This document shows, in pieces, positions 15,427 to 24,699 of a stretch of DNA of 64,000 bases. Position 1 is the stretch's first letter; the number at the start of each line of letters is the position of its first letter. Made by a program: the position numbers and the translations under genes. Origin of the DNA: an uncultured Clostridia bacterium (GTDB lineage Bacteria; Bacillota; Clostridia; Oscillospirales; Acutalibacteraceae); the NCBI GenBank assembly GCA_945874765.1, contig CAMCHQ010000008.1:62001-126000 (forward strand). Direction: 5' to 3'. Below the pieces are notes generated by a model. That model did not search any database. It saw only the letters and a list, made by a program, of their open reading frames with translations, and was not told the origin of the DNA.

Positions 15427-15858
15427 TCAATCATTCAATAGTTTATTCAGCGAATCAATGAAGGCTTTGTCGTTTTCATTGGTTCTTTTCTTTGGTCCTT
15501 TTAGGTGGGCGCCTGCCATTCTTGCTTTCTTTGATTCGTGGCGTGTGGTGAGTAGCATTGTCAGGTTGGTGTCATTTATGATAAGTCCGTTTTGTGTGAT
15601 AGGCTTGCCACCTTTTGACAGCACCATTGCAGAGAGTCCGTAGTCCTGCGTGACAACAATATCCCCTGGGCTAACCTGATTAACAAGTGCAAAATCAACA
15701 CTGTCAGCACCCTTTGACACGGTTACGGTTTTTGCATAGTCGTTATTTATAATATGACTTGTGTCGCAAAATACAACAACCTCAATTTTATTCTCTTTTG
15801 CTATATTGATTGTTTCCTTAACAACAGGGCAACCGTCAGCATCAATTAGAATTTTCAT
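15427..15858 (-). CDS. YaiI/YqxD family (UPF0178) protein
   Basis: The 143-residue protein is the usual size for UPF0178. MKILIDADGCPVVKE at the start and VVTQDYGLSAMVLSKGG, then ARMAGAHLKGPKKRT, are hallmark blocks of this PIN/NYN-like family. The acidic residues D7, D9 and the QDYGL aspartate suggest a metal-dependent nuclease-type site, but no activity is established. It lies six bases downstream of the S33-type hydrolase gene, so likely in one operon. Confidence 0.9.
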   Translation of the reverse strand: MKILIDADGCPVVKETINIAKENKIEVVVFCDTSHIINNDYAKTVTVSKGADSVDFALVNQVSPGDIVVTQDYGLSAMVLSKGGKPITQNGLIINDTNLTMLLTTRHESKKARMAGAHLKGPKKRTNENDKAFIDSLNKLLND

Positions 15859-15864
15859 AGCACA

Positions 15865-16617
15865 TTACAAATTCTTCAAATATTTTGCTGTTGCTTTCTT
15901 GCCGGCATTAAAGCCCTTTAAGAGAAATCCGTGGTCTCCGTGAACCTCAATCAATTCGCAATTCTCATATCTCTCGTTCGCTTTTCTTGAATATTCAATC
16001 TTAACGAGCTTGTCCTCAATTCCGTGAATAATCAAAACAGGCTTTTTGAAGGTGCAAATCTGCTCATAAGGGTCAAGTGCTCTTGCATCCTCAACATACT
16101 TTTTGCCGAGCTTGACAAAAACACCGTAAAAGCTGTCAGGCACATTGTTTGGATCGATCTTTGTTCCGATTACACATCCGCGTCTTGAATCATCGGGAAT
16201 ACAAAGGGCGGGATAATACATAATCAGTCTCTCAATTTCATCCTCTTTTTCGGCCGCTACTAACGAGCATACAAGTCCACCCTGACTGCAACCGCAAAGG
16301 GTTATATGATTGTTGTCAACACAATCAAGATTTTTCGCATATTCAAGCACATCAAAAAGATTTTTCTTTTGAGTCTGTACGCTCATATTTACACTTTTGC
16401 CACCGGAAATCCCACTGCCTGACATATAAAAATCAAACATAATTACAGTATAGCCTGCGTCTGTGAATGCCTTTGCATAAGGCGAGGTAATCAGCATATT
16501 GCTTGCAAATCCGTGGCACAAAATGACCGTCTTTTTAGGCTTTTTTGCATCACAATTAAGCATTATTCCTCTTAATGTATTTCCTGCACTTGTTATCTTG
16601 AACGGTTTAATTTTCAT
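15865..16617 (-). CDS. Alpha/beta hydrolase (serine aminopeptidase S33-like)
   Basis: The 250-residue cytosolic hydrolase has VILCHGFASN (oxyanion), ITLCGCSQGGLV (nucleophile in G-x-S-x-G), LIIHGIEDKLVKI (aspartate) and EVHGDHGFL (histidine), the full catalytic triad of the BAAT/S33 subgroup. The natural substrate is unknown; relatives act on acyl or cinnamoyl esters. It is followed after six bases by yaiI. Confidence 0.85.
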   Translation of the reverse strand: MKIKPFKITSAGNTLRGIMLNCDAKKPKKTVILCHGFASNMLITSPYAKAFTDAGYTVIMFDFYMSGSGISGGKSVNMSVQTQKKNLFDVLEYAKNLDCVDNNHITLCGCSQGGLVCSLVAAEKEDEIERLIMYYPALCIPDDSRRGCVIGTKIDPNNVPDSFYGVFVKLGKKYVEDARALDPYEQICTFKKPVLIIHGIEDKLVKIEYSRKANERYENCELIEVHGDHGFLLKGFNAGKKATAKYLKNL

Positions 16618-16650
16618 AAAAATTCATCCTTTTGTAGTTTCAATCAATAA

Positions 16651-17112
16651 TTATATTAAGCTGTTTAGCAAGGCTTCGCAACCGGCATAGATGTCCTTGT
16701 AGCACCTGTCAAAATCACGGGTGTACCAAGGGTCCGAAACATCTGCACTACTGCCCGTGTATTCCATCAGCTTATGGATTTTGTTGCCCTTATCTCCGCC
16801 GAGAATACGAGTCATATTGCAAATATTGGCGCTGTCCATACCGATAAACAAATCATACTTATTGTAGTCACTCGCTTTAAGCTGAACGGCTCTTTTACCG
16901 CTTGGGTCAATGCCGTGACTTTCAAGTACAGCCTTTGCCGGTGGATAAACCGGATTGCCCACACCGTTCCATATTTCTTCTGTACTGGTAGCAGATGAGG
17001 CAATTACAAAATCGTTCTCCAAGCCTCTGCGCCTAACCATATCCTTTAACACAAATTCAGCCATCGGCGAACGGCAAATGTTCCCATGGCACACAAACAT
17101 AATTTTAATCAC
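16651..17112 (-). CDS. Low-molecular-weight protein-tyrosine-phosphatase
   Basis: 153 residues. The P-loop CHGNICR near the N-terminus (C-x5-R) and the general-acid loop DPWYTRDFD are both intact. It removes phosphate from protein tyrosines in the cytosol and often acts against tyrosine kinases of cell-wall or capsule synthesis, though none is nearby. A GTG start at 17112 is supported by TTGAGGAG eight bases upstream. Confidence 0.95.
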   Translation of the reverse strand: MIKIMFVCHGNICRSPMAEFVLKDMVRRRGLENDFVIASSATSTEEIWNGVGNPVYPPAKAVLESHGIDPSGKRAVQLKASDYNKYDLFIGMDSANICNMTRILGGDKGNKIHKLMEYTGSSADVSDPWYTRDFDRCYKDIYAGCEALLNSLI

Positions 17113-17268
17113 TATTAGAACTCCTCAAATGCAATTATATATAAGTCAGTTTAAAGACAGACTACTTCAATTTTTGAACCCTATAACGATAACTTAAGAG
17201 TAAAGGGGTGCATCAAATTTTTCTTCAATAATTTATATGTTTGAATCCGTTATTTCCTTTAATCATTT

Positions 17269-18069
17269 TCAAATCTCTTCAATATATTCTCTAAAAATGT
17301 CCATTATGAAATCTGCACTTGCCGGAGTATAATTTGGAGACTGTGCCATAACTGCATAGTCAAAATCTCCTGCGAATCTTACACCATCAATTGTTGGAAT
17401 TATTAGTAGTTCTACTTCAGGATCTTTTATTGCATCCTCAAGATATCTTTTCTTATATGTATCAGAAGAATCATACTCAGGCATTTCCATCGTTTTATTA
17501 TACTTCAACTGGATGTAATTTTTTACAGGATTATCCCAAATGTACTCTTCATGAAAATCCTTTAGAGTGTCCAATACATAATCATTCTTGTCGCCATAAG
17601 GATTCGCACAATATGTGATGGATGAAACCATTTGATAGGCAACTGCCCAAAGCAAATAATCACCTATACTAATTCCTTTTATGCTATCGCAAAATTCATA
17701 CTCACGTATTTTTCTTCTTGACTCAATTGGGAGTGTAAGAAACTCACTTTGCAAAAAACTCCATGATGCATCACCCAAACCTAAATCAGCATGAGAATCA
17801 ACATGAACAACATCAAAAGGATCTGAAAGTTTTTTGCTGTTTATAAGTTCTTCCCAAAAGAATAAAGCTTCATTATGACCACTCACAATTCTTCCGGGGA
17901 TTTTGTGTTTTTTTGATAATCCTAAATTTTGCTCCAAAAATTGTCTAACTTCCTCTTCAGTCCATACTGAATCCCCATAGTACTCTTCAACAAGTCTTTC
18001 TTCACAAGAAAATGGAGTGTTTGCTAATTCAGTCATGAAATAGTCCATATCTAAATCCAAAATCTTCAT
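17269..18069 (-). CDS. UPF0489 family protein
   Basis: 266 residues. The start MKILDLDMDYFM, the block FDVVHVDSHADLGLG and the segment YLLWAVAY match UPF0489, which resembles arginase/deacetylase folds with a metal-binding D-x-H-x-D. Catalysis is unproven. It lies 40 bases downstream of the GmrSD-type gene in the same direction and could be cotranscribed with it; whether it takes part in that system is unknown. Confidence 0.8.
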   Translation of the reverse strand: MKILDLDMDYFMTELANTPFSCEERLVEEYYGDSVWTEEEVRQFLEQNLGLSKKHKIPGRIVSGHNEALFFWEELINSKKLSDPFDVVHVDSHADLGLGDASWSFLQSEFLTLPIESRRKIREYEFCDSIKGISIGDYLLWAVAYQMVSSITYCANPYGDKNDYVLDTLKDFHEEYIWDNPVKNYIQLKYNKTMEMPEYDSSDTYKKRYLEDAIKDPEVELLIIPTIDGVRFAGDFDYAVMAQSPNYTPASADFIMDIFREYIEEI

Positions 18070-18108
18070 ATCAAGACCTCCTATATATTAGATAACTTCC
18101 CACAATTG

Positions 18109-20928
18109 CTATTGTCTCTGTAATAACAATGACTTAGATAGCAAATCTACAGATACCACTTTATACCCTGCTTCCATGATGGTATTTGGCATCGTATGTG
18201 TTGGCGATGGTATCCAGTATGCAGAATAGTTGTATGCTGACTTGCATAGGGTACAGCCGATAATTCCCTCGATATCAGAAAAAGACAATGTCAGTTCCGT
18301 CTTTCCACAGTTTTCAAGATACTGTTTCAATTTTGAAAACTTATCTTTTTCCTGTGGCTCTTCGTCCATCTCACCAACTTGTACGAGCGCATTGCTGAGT
18401 TCATCACACTTATCAATCATCCAAGCAAAGTACTCTTCTTGTTTTGAAGGATTGAACACGTCTGCCTCACGCTTATAAATTATTCGTTTTGCCTCGCTGC
18501 CTTCACGGCTGGAATACCAATCAAGCTTTTCTCCGAATACTTCTTCAATCTTACTCTTCTTGTTTTCGAGTCTTTCAAATGCTTTTTTGTTGTAAACATA
18601 AATCAGTAATGATAAATATTTACTGCGTGTCACGGTGTAAGAAAGATGATAATCTGCACCGTTCACAGGAACATCATACCAGTTCTGTGCCAATGGCTTA
18701 TGAATAGCAATATCAGTCTCCCTGCCTTCTGCCTTACAGTATTCTACAAATCTTGACCAGAACTGAAGCTGAAGCTCACTCAAAGTACCTACGGTTTTCT
18801 CAGGTTGCCTTTCATTGCTCGATGAATATGATGTTACTTCTTGCTCTTCAGATAATGGTGCTGGAACTGGTCTGCTATCATTTACCCAGGTTACATAGAT
18901 GAGTCTGTTCATCTGTTCTGAAGTAAAGCTAAACTTCCATCTGTTTTCCATGAACTCAAGAAGCTTCTTGCTTCTTTGAAAAATACAGTCTGCCGTCCAG
19001 TCAGCTTCCTTGGCAACCTCAATTTCGGAATGTGATCCGTTCTGGTATCCTCTTCGACCAACATTTTTCGATGTTTTCTTATCCTCGAAACTATCATTCT
19101 GCAATGCAGAGTTAATACTCTGAGAAAGAGGGAGAAGGTTTCCAAGGGCACAGGAAAGCAATTCAATCTCCTCACTACTAAACTGTCGGAACTGGTTACG
19201 CCAATAAAATTTAGACGGAGTCTGAGGAAGAATATGCTCAATAGAAACCTTATCCTTTTCGGTCTTAGTGAACATCTCCCAACTTACCTTATCCAAGTTA
19301 TTTTTCTTTGCAAGCTGATACTCATATTCAAATAAAAAATACTTGATAGAGTTCCAATAATAGAATCCTCCCTTATCGTCAAAATGTTTTTCTATCTTTG
19401 TAATGAAGTTTGGAAGTGCGTACTCAATGTTGGTATCTGTAGTTTCATTGATATCACCGATCAGGTCATCAATATTCATTTCTCTAAGGTATACACTTCG
19501 AGCTGCACGATAATACTCACTGCTTCTGAATGTGGCATTAAAATATCCCAGACGGAAACAGATAAAGATAAACCTCTCAATTGCAGTAAACAATTCTATT
19601 CTCTTTTCCGATTTTAAGTCTCTACGGCTAATGACAACCATTACCAAAGGTCTGAAATATCCAATACCGATACGGTTCAAACGATCAACCCACACCTTTT
19701 CTTCATCGGATAGGTTCTCACTCTGGAAAGGAAAGAAAGTGTCGTACCAGTACTTTGCCATATCTTTAAGGCTGTTAACATAGTTGAGGATTTCTACCGG
19801 TTCCAATTTAGAAACCTCTATAGTTTCTACTTCACCAAATTCATCTTCAATATCTGTATCCAAATCATACTCCGTATCAGAAACAACCGCCGGAGATTCA
19901 TCAGCAACAGCCATTGTTCTCTTTTCGAAAATATTCTTTGCAGAGAACTTATTCAAAAGGAAATGAATGTAGTCATCACCTTTTCTTCTGGAATAAGTAA
20001 AATAAGCTATCCAATGTGCTCTCAAAAACTCATCATCAGAGAGTGGGGTTTTCTCATTTCTTCCAAGTTGGAAGTATACTTCTTTCCAGGTTTCGTTGAT
20101 CTGTTTACGCAGATTTTTCTTATCCATCTTATCGAACTTATCATCAGAATAAAGGGTTGTCAGATAAATTAGTCGATTCTTCAACAATTCAAGATTTGTA
20201 AGTTTTTTACCACGGTTATTCATGGTTTCAAAAGCCACAAACACGTCATAATCATCATCGATTTCATGTATGTTGAACATTAACTTCTGTGTGAGTTTCA
20301 AATACAGTTCATTAATTCCATCCACGCCTTCATTCTCATAGAGAGCAATCAAGTTTTCTCTAAAGAAGTTCTTGGCGAACTTCAGATTTCTTGTGTAGTA
20401 TGTTTCGTTTACAGTCCCGGAATAAGGCTCATTAAATATTCTGTACTGCAAATAGTCAGAACTAGGGTTATCTACCTCATAGCCAAACAGGTAGGTAGTT
20501 ATAAGATTATTCGGTGGTCTATGCTGACAGATATATTTTGATATTACATCTTCCAGCGTTTCATACCCAAGTACAATATCTCGGTCGGATAAACCTTTAT
20601 TCTCTTTTAATGTTCTAGAACACTCTACGATTTCATTCAAAAGAATCACAAATGTAGTCAGTCTCTGCTGTCCGTCAACGATGTGGCAGGGCTTAAATCC
20701 CTTTGATACCATCCACAGGTCACTGCCCCATGAGGTTATCTCAGAAGATTTCAAATTCTTAAGAGACAACAAACCTGTATAATGATATCTTCCATCCTGC
20801 AAATTTATTAAGTCATCCCAAAAATCAGTAAGTTGTGACTGCTGCCACGCATATCCTCTCTGATAATCAGGAATTCTAAATAATTTATTTTGAAACAGCA
20901 GAGAAAGGGGTTGAAGTTCATTTGCCAT
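18109..20928 (-). CDS. GmrSD-type type IV restriction protein (DUF262-DUF1524-DUF4268)
   Basis: 939 residues in one chain. DUF262 (ParB/Srx-like) is at the N-terminus with FRIPDYQRGYAW (17-28) and HIVDGQQRLTT (82-92), a nucleotide-hydrolysing site. The DUF1524 His-Me finger/HNH nuclease region has VSIEHILPQTP near residue 563. A C-terminal DUF4268 domain covers about 740-890 (QFWSRFVEYC...ADYHLSYTVTRSKYLSLLIYV). GmrSD-like enzymes cut modified phage DNA, such as glucosylated hydroxymethylcytosine. The DUF4268 tail, also seen with PD-(D/E)XK enzymes, is an addition to the simple form. Confidence 0.9.
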   Translation of the reverse strand: MANELQPLSLLFQNKLFRIPDYQRGYAWQQSQLTDFWDDLINLQDGRYHYTGLLSLKNLKSSEITSWGSDLWMVSKGFKPCHIVDGQQRLTTFVILLNEIVECSRTLKENKGLSDRDIVLGYETLEDVISKYICQHRPPNNLITTYLFGYEVDNPSSDYLQYRIFNEPYSGTVNETYYTRNLKFAKNFFRENLIALYENEGVDGINELYLKLTQKLMFNIHEIDDDYDVFVAFETMNNRGKKLTNLELLKNRLIYLTTLYSDDKFDKMDKKNLRKQINETWKEVYFQLGRNEKTPLSDDEFLRAHWIAYFTYSRRKGDDYIHFLLNKFSAKNIFEKRTMAVADESPAVVSDTEYDLDTDIEDEFGEVETIEVSKLEPVEILNYVNSLKDMAKYWYDTFFPFQSENLSDEEKVWVDRLNRIGIGYFRPLVMVVISRRDLKSEKRIELFTAIERFIFICFRLGYFNATFRSSEYYRAARSVYLREMNIDDLIGDINETTDTNIEYALPNFITKIEKHFDDKGGFYYWNSIKYFLFEYEYQLAKKNNLDKVSWEMFTKTEKDKVSIEHILPQTPSKFYWRNQFRQFSSEEIELLSCALGNLLPLSQSINSALQNDSFEDKKTSKNVGRRGYQNGSHSEIEVAKEADWTADCIFQRSKKLLEFMENRWKFSFTSEQMNRLIYVTWVNDSRPVPAPLSEEQEVTSYSSSNERQPEKTVGTLSELQLQFWSRFVEYCKAEGRETDIAIHKPLAQNWYDVPVNGADYHLSYTVTRSKYLSLLIYVYNKKAFERLENKKSKIEEVFGEKLDWYSSREGSEAKRIIYKREADVFNPSKQEEYFAWMIDKCDELSNALVQVGEMDEEPQEKDKFSKLKQYLENCGKTELTLSFSDIEGIIGCTLCKSAYNYSAYWIPSPTHTMPNTIMEAGYKVVSVDLLSKSLLLQRQ

Positions 20929-21087
20929 TTTTTCATTCCTCCAAATATTCTTATTCGTTACTTATTTTTATCTGTTCTCTGTACAGAAAGATAAACGACT
21001 ATTCAAAACACAAAGAGACTGATTCTCTAGTGTTGAATTTTTTCGTGTTTATCAACACATTAGAATCGTTCCTCTGCTTTAATTTTC

Positions 21088-21732
21088 CTATGAATTAGCC
21101 TCGTTAAATATTGCTTTTTTTAACCACTCATCTAAAAATTCCATTTGTTCTTTTGTGTGAAACCAATGCTCTGAGCCGTCCATTACTGTAAGTGTAGCCG
21201 ATGCTTTTAAGCAGAACTCCTTAATCGTATCAAGTGATTGAAGATTATCGGCACTGCCGTAAAGTATATCGGTCGGCACCGTCCAGCATATATTATGATT
21301 TCTGACATATTGAAGGTAATCCCACGATAAATCATCGCCGAAATCCACAGGAATTATTTTCTTCTTCTCCAACTCCTGTTCCGTAGTTCCTGCCCATTCA
21401 ATCATATTAAGAATTAACCTTTCAAGATTTACAATAGGAGAAATGAAATATGCTTTATGGATAAATTTATCAATACCCGAATTCATTGAAAAATATGCTC
21501 CGATGCTGTTAGCTATCAGGGTAATTCTGTTGTATTTATCTGAAAACTCTTTGAATTTATCCATAAATTCTGTTTTTGCCTCCCAAGGATTTTCCGACTT
21601 ATAATCAAAGCCATAGACATCCTCTTTGAAGAATTGTTTATAATGTTCAGCCTCGCTTGCGTTACCACCCTTGCCGTGAACATAAACCACAATAACCTTT
21701 TTGGAATTGTTTTTCTGCAAATTATCTGCCAT
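21088..21732 (-). CDS. Small alpha/beta hydrolase
   Basis: 214 residues. VVYVHGKGGNASE gives the oxyanion region and ITLIANSIGAYFS the nucleophile elbow (A-x-S-x-G form). ILYGSADNL and MDGSEHWFH supply the acid and histidine. It matches the short RBBP9/YdeN-like or serine-hydrolase group. Cytosolic, substrate unknown. It stands alone with about 160 bases on one side and 235 on the other. Confidence 0.8.
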   Translation of the reverse strand: MADNLQKNNSKKVIVVYVHGKGGNASEAEHYKQFFKEDVYGFDYKSENPWEAKTEFMDKFKEFSDKYNRITLIANSIGAYFSMNSGIDKFIHKAYFISPIVNLERLILNMIEWAGTTEQELEKKKIIPVDFGDDLSWDYLQYVRNHNICWTVPTDILYGSADNLQSLDTIKEFCLKASATLTVMDGSEHWFHTKEQMEFLDEWLKKAIFNEANS

Positions 21733-21968
21733 TGCTCCGCCTCACTTTTTAGCTTGTTCATTGTGGTATCACATAATAAAACCTTATTTATATGATATTT
21801 TATTAGCGAGTTGTTGTCAATAAAAATGATTTATTTACTGCAAACAGCGAACAAACTATCTTGTGCATAGTCCCTATAATCGTACAGTGATTTTGTTTTG
21901 ATTGAATAATGAAAGTAGTTGTGATATGTTAAAGTCAAGGAAAACCGTTGGCACTTGGAGGTGTTGAT

Positions 21969-22763
21969 ATGAAAATGAAAATTGGCTTTAATATTGGCGA
22001 AAGCAAAAGAGAAAATGCTGAAAATACTGTAAACACAGTTGCGCCTGAGGTTGTTGCTGACGAGCCTGTTCGCTCGGTTGCTACCGTTCGTTTTGAAAAC
22101 GGAAAGGAATACCCATACTACAACGATGAGTTCAATCTCAAGGTTGGCGATGTTGTATTTGTTGACGGCAAGCTTACAGGTCAGCCGGGCAGGGTTACCG
22201 AGGTTACTACAAAATTTAAAGTCAGTCTCGATTTTTACAAGCAAGTTATCGCAAAGCTCAATCTTGAATTTCACGGTGAGTTCAAAAGATTTCACGGCTT
22301 GATGCTGAGCAAAGATTCCACCCTTTCCATTGAGCAGGTCAGCGCTTGGTTTAATCCGCCGAGAGAGGAAGAAGAGGAATTTTTTATCGGAGAGGGATAC
22401 GAGGTTGCACTCGGTAAATTCAGCGAGTGTCCTGACATTCATCAAAACGATTACGAGGATGCTGTTGAGCTTTACTTTGACGATGCAGTAAAATTCATTT
22501 CTGTCAAAAACGGTGTGGGAAAGGCGATTGTTAAAAGCAGTAAGTATCACACTGTGGATTTTACATTTGAAAATGGTATGATTAAAAACCTTTACTGCGA
22601 TTGCATCAGTCCGAATTTCTGCAATCATATGATTGCCGTTTGCATTGCAATTCAAATGCTGTATGACGAAAGCACAATAACCGAAAACAGTAATTTTACG
22701 GCTATTTCACATAACCTATTTTACAATGTTGTTTCGTACAATTCGGATAAAATAACTGTATAG
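21969..22763 (+). CDS. SWIM zinc-finger protein
   Basis: 264 residues starting MKMKIGFNIGESK; TTGGAGGTG is correctly spaced for ATG 21969 rather than the track's 21948. Residues about 45-75 (KVGDVVFVDGKLTGQPGRVTEVTTKFK) look like a KOW/SH3-type barrel. The C-terminal LYCDCISPNFCNHMIAVCIA gives C-x-C...C-x-H, the SWIM finger thought to bind DNA or proteins. The acidic middle segment REEEEEFF is notable. The role is unknown; SWIM proteins often sit with helicases elsewhere. The long antisense ORF here is a shadow. Confidence 0.75.
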   Translation: MKMKIGFNIGESKRENAENTVNTVAPEVVADEPVRSVATVRFENGKEYPYYNDEFNLKVGDVVFVDGKLTGQPGRVTEVTTKFKVSLDFYKQVIAKLNLEFHGEFKRFHGLMLSKDSTLSIEQVSAWFNPPREEEEEFFIGEGYEVALGKFSECPDIHQNDYEDAVELYFDDAVKFISVKNGVGKAIVKSSKYHTVDFTFENGMIKNLYCDCISPNFCNHMIAVCIAIQMLYDESTITENSNFTAISHNLFYNVVSYNSDKITV

Positions 22764-22785
22764 ACTCGAATTTGAGAAATGAATT

Positions 22786-23106
22786 ATGGAAGATTTTTAT
22801 GCTAAAAAATGCGGATATAATTTTTTCAAAATTAAATACCAAGGCAAAATATATAAAGCATATAAATTCAGTTATTTCTACAGTAATGTAGGAGATTCTT
22901 TTGTATTGCAATTTCCAAAATGGTTTCCGAAAAACAAACGAAAGAGAATACCGTTTAGTCCCATAAGCCCAAACGGTCCAAAATGGGAATCTCCCACACT
23001 TACAATATGTTGTCCGTGGCAAAAGGATTGCAGACCGCAAATTAAGCAAATTGAAAAATATTTGCGAAAATACGGTTATGTTGATTTAGATAAAATAACC
23101 CTATAA
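22786..23106 (+). CDS. 106-aa hypothetical protein
   Basis: Not recognised. A basic, tyrosine- and lysine-rich 106-residue protein (MEDFYAKKCGYNFFKIKYQGK...ICCPWQKDCRPQIKQIEKYL). It is 22 bases downstream of the SWIM gene and ends just before a strong terminator, so the two form an operon. No RBS of quality is visible (only GAGAAATGAATT). Three cysteines in CCPWQKDC could be metal ligands. Confidence 0.5.
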   Translation: MEDFYAKKCGYNFFKIKYQGKIYKAYKFSYFYSNVGDSFVLQFPKWFPKNKRKRIPFSPISPNGPKWESPTLTICCPWQKDCRPQIKQIEKYLRKYGYVDLDKITL

Positions 23107-23114
23107 AATGATTT

Positions 23115-23146
23115 AAGCCGAGAGCGAATGCTCTCGGCTTTTAAGT
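23115..23146. terminator. Intrinsic terminator
   Basis: AAGCCGAGAGC-GAAT-GCTCTCGGCTT, eleven perfect base pairs, then TTAAGTT. It ends the SWIM operon and faces the convergent 506-aa gene. Confidence 0.9.
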
Positions 23147-23166
23147 TACAAATATACTATTTAAAC

Positions 23167-24687
23167 TTAGTCTAAAAAATATGCCATTGCTTTTTCTTTT
23201 GTGTCAAGTATTTCACTCTCATCAACTCCACAAGCTTTTGCCAATTGGATTGAGCCTTCAAGTGCGACGTTAATATCCGGAGAAAAAGCATTTCCCAGAA
23301 TAGTTAAAAATTCTTCAAATGATTTTGATAAATCAAATACAAATTGCTTATATTTTTCATCAAGCATATTATCTACTTGAATCAAATCATCATAGTATTG
23401 CTTAATTATAGCCTGTTCTTTTTTGTTAAAGTTATCTTTTGCAATTTTATACATCATTGTACCAACAGCATTTCCGATAACAGCACCAAGCACAGGTACA
23501 GGAATAGCAATTTGACCTATCAAAGAAGACAGTGCACTAACAGATGCATCAAGACAAACTATTTGTGAATTTTCCAATAATTCTAATTCTGTAATTTCAT
23601 TCTTCCTAAATTTGCACACCTGCTCTGCAAATCCAAATGATGCAGTTACTACTGCATTAGCAGTTGTTGAGGCTGTCTTGTTATAAGTTACAAGAGCTTC
23701 CTTACAAATCCCTGCATCATAAAAGCTCGGAGCTTTAGACATTACAGCACTTGTTACCGCATAGATACTTGCACCTCTAACTCCGCCTTTTACAGTTCCA
23801 ACACCGGTTTCCTTTGCAATTTCTTCCCAATCTTCATTTGTGAAATCTTTTATATTTTTGCCTGATTTAATCTTCTTTATAATACAAATTACAAAAGCAG
23901 ATGTGCCTTCAACTGCTGCGGAAATTGCTGTTGCTTTTCCTGCTTCTTCCAGTGTTGATTTATTATCGTCAAACGCCTTATTTCTTCTTTGTTTATCAAT
24001 ATCTTTCAAGTGTTCTTTTTCTTGAGCAATCGTTTTATCAATTACTCCTTTTTGAACTTCATCATAATCCAACAATGATGGCTCTAAATCGTCAAAAGAA
24101 ATATCTTTATTGTTTTCAAAGAAGTTATGAACCTTTTTCCACTGATTGATTGTGAGACCATCGCCACTATTAGAAAGGGTTTTGTATGCTTCTTTTTCTG
24201 ATAATTGATAAAGCTTTTTAATATTTTCGTATTGATCCTTTGGAATTTGATATTTTGAGCCATTAGATAAATAATCCGGATATTTACGTAAATGCTTTGC
24301 GATAGCACCAAGAGAAAAATCTCCACCTGATATGTAAAATTTTTGTTGTATTTCTGTTGTACCGCGCAATAAATCGGATGGACTATTATCGTTTATCCAT
24401 TCATAAATATTGGGATTTCCTTTTATATTTTCTCTTGCGTTACCGATACCAACCTCTGATATTTCAGCAATAAAACCATGCAAGCCTTTTTCTCCACCAC
24501 GATTTGACTGTATTAGTTTATGAACAATTTTAAGAGTGCCATTTATTGATTTCATCGCATTTTGAAGATTTAAGTCTTGTTGACTCAATGCTTCAAATAA
24601 TCTTTCTATTCTTATTTGGTTTAAATATCCAGTCCAAGCAGCTACTGCTTGCTCTTGTGTTGATTTGAAAATTTTTTCTGTATCCAT
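23167..24687 (-). CDS. 506-aa protein with glycine/alanine-rich membrane hairpin (pair gene 2)
   Basis: Not recognised. Helical soluble N-terminal part (residues 1-250), then two low-polarity stretches: EEAGKATAISAAVEGTSAFVICIIKK and, near 380-415, DASVSALSSLIGQIAIPVPVLGAVIGNAVGTMMY, which look able to enter a membrane. A helical C-terminus follows. It is 12 bases downstream of the 365-aa gene, which has a similar architecture. The pattern recalls pore-forming or membrane-remodelling proteins, but no family motif is seen. The pair might be a toxin/abortive-infection module; this is inference. Confidence 0.6.
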   Translation of the reverse strand: MDTEKIFKSTQEQAVAAWTGYLNQIRIERLFEALSQQDLNLQNAMKSINGTLKIVHKLIQSNRGGEKGLHGFIAEISEVGIGNARENIKGNPNIYEWINDNSPSDLLRGTTEIQQKFYISGGDFSLGAIAKHLRKYPDYLSNGSKYQIPKDQYENIKKLYQLSEKEAYKTLSNSGDGLTINQWKKVHNFFENNKDISFDDLEPSLLDYDEVQKGVIDKTIAQEKEHLKDIDKQRRNKAFDDNKSTLEEAGKATAISAAVEGTSAFVICIIKKIKSGKNIKDFTNEDWEEIAKETGVGTVKGGVRGASIYAVTSAVMSKAPSFYDAGICKEALVTYNKTASTTANAVVTASFGFAEQVCKFRKNEITELELLENSQIVCLDASVSALSSLIGQIAIPVPVLGAVIGNAVGTMMYKIAKDNFNKKEQAIIKQYYDDLIQVDNMLDEKYKQFVFDLSKSFEEFLTILGNAFSPDINVALEGSIQLAKACGVDESEILDTKEKAMAYFLD

Positions 24688-24699
24688 GAATAATCTCCG

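Noticed and set aside
21831-22655. 274-aa minus-strand ORF
   Set aside because: It is antisense to the SWIM-finger gene, which has a proper RBS and recognisable motifs; the minus ORF has no RBS and no family pattern.
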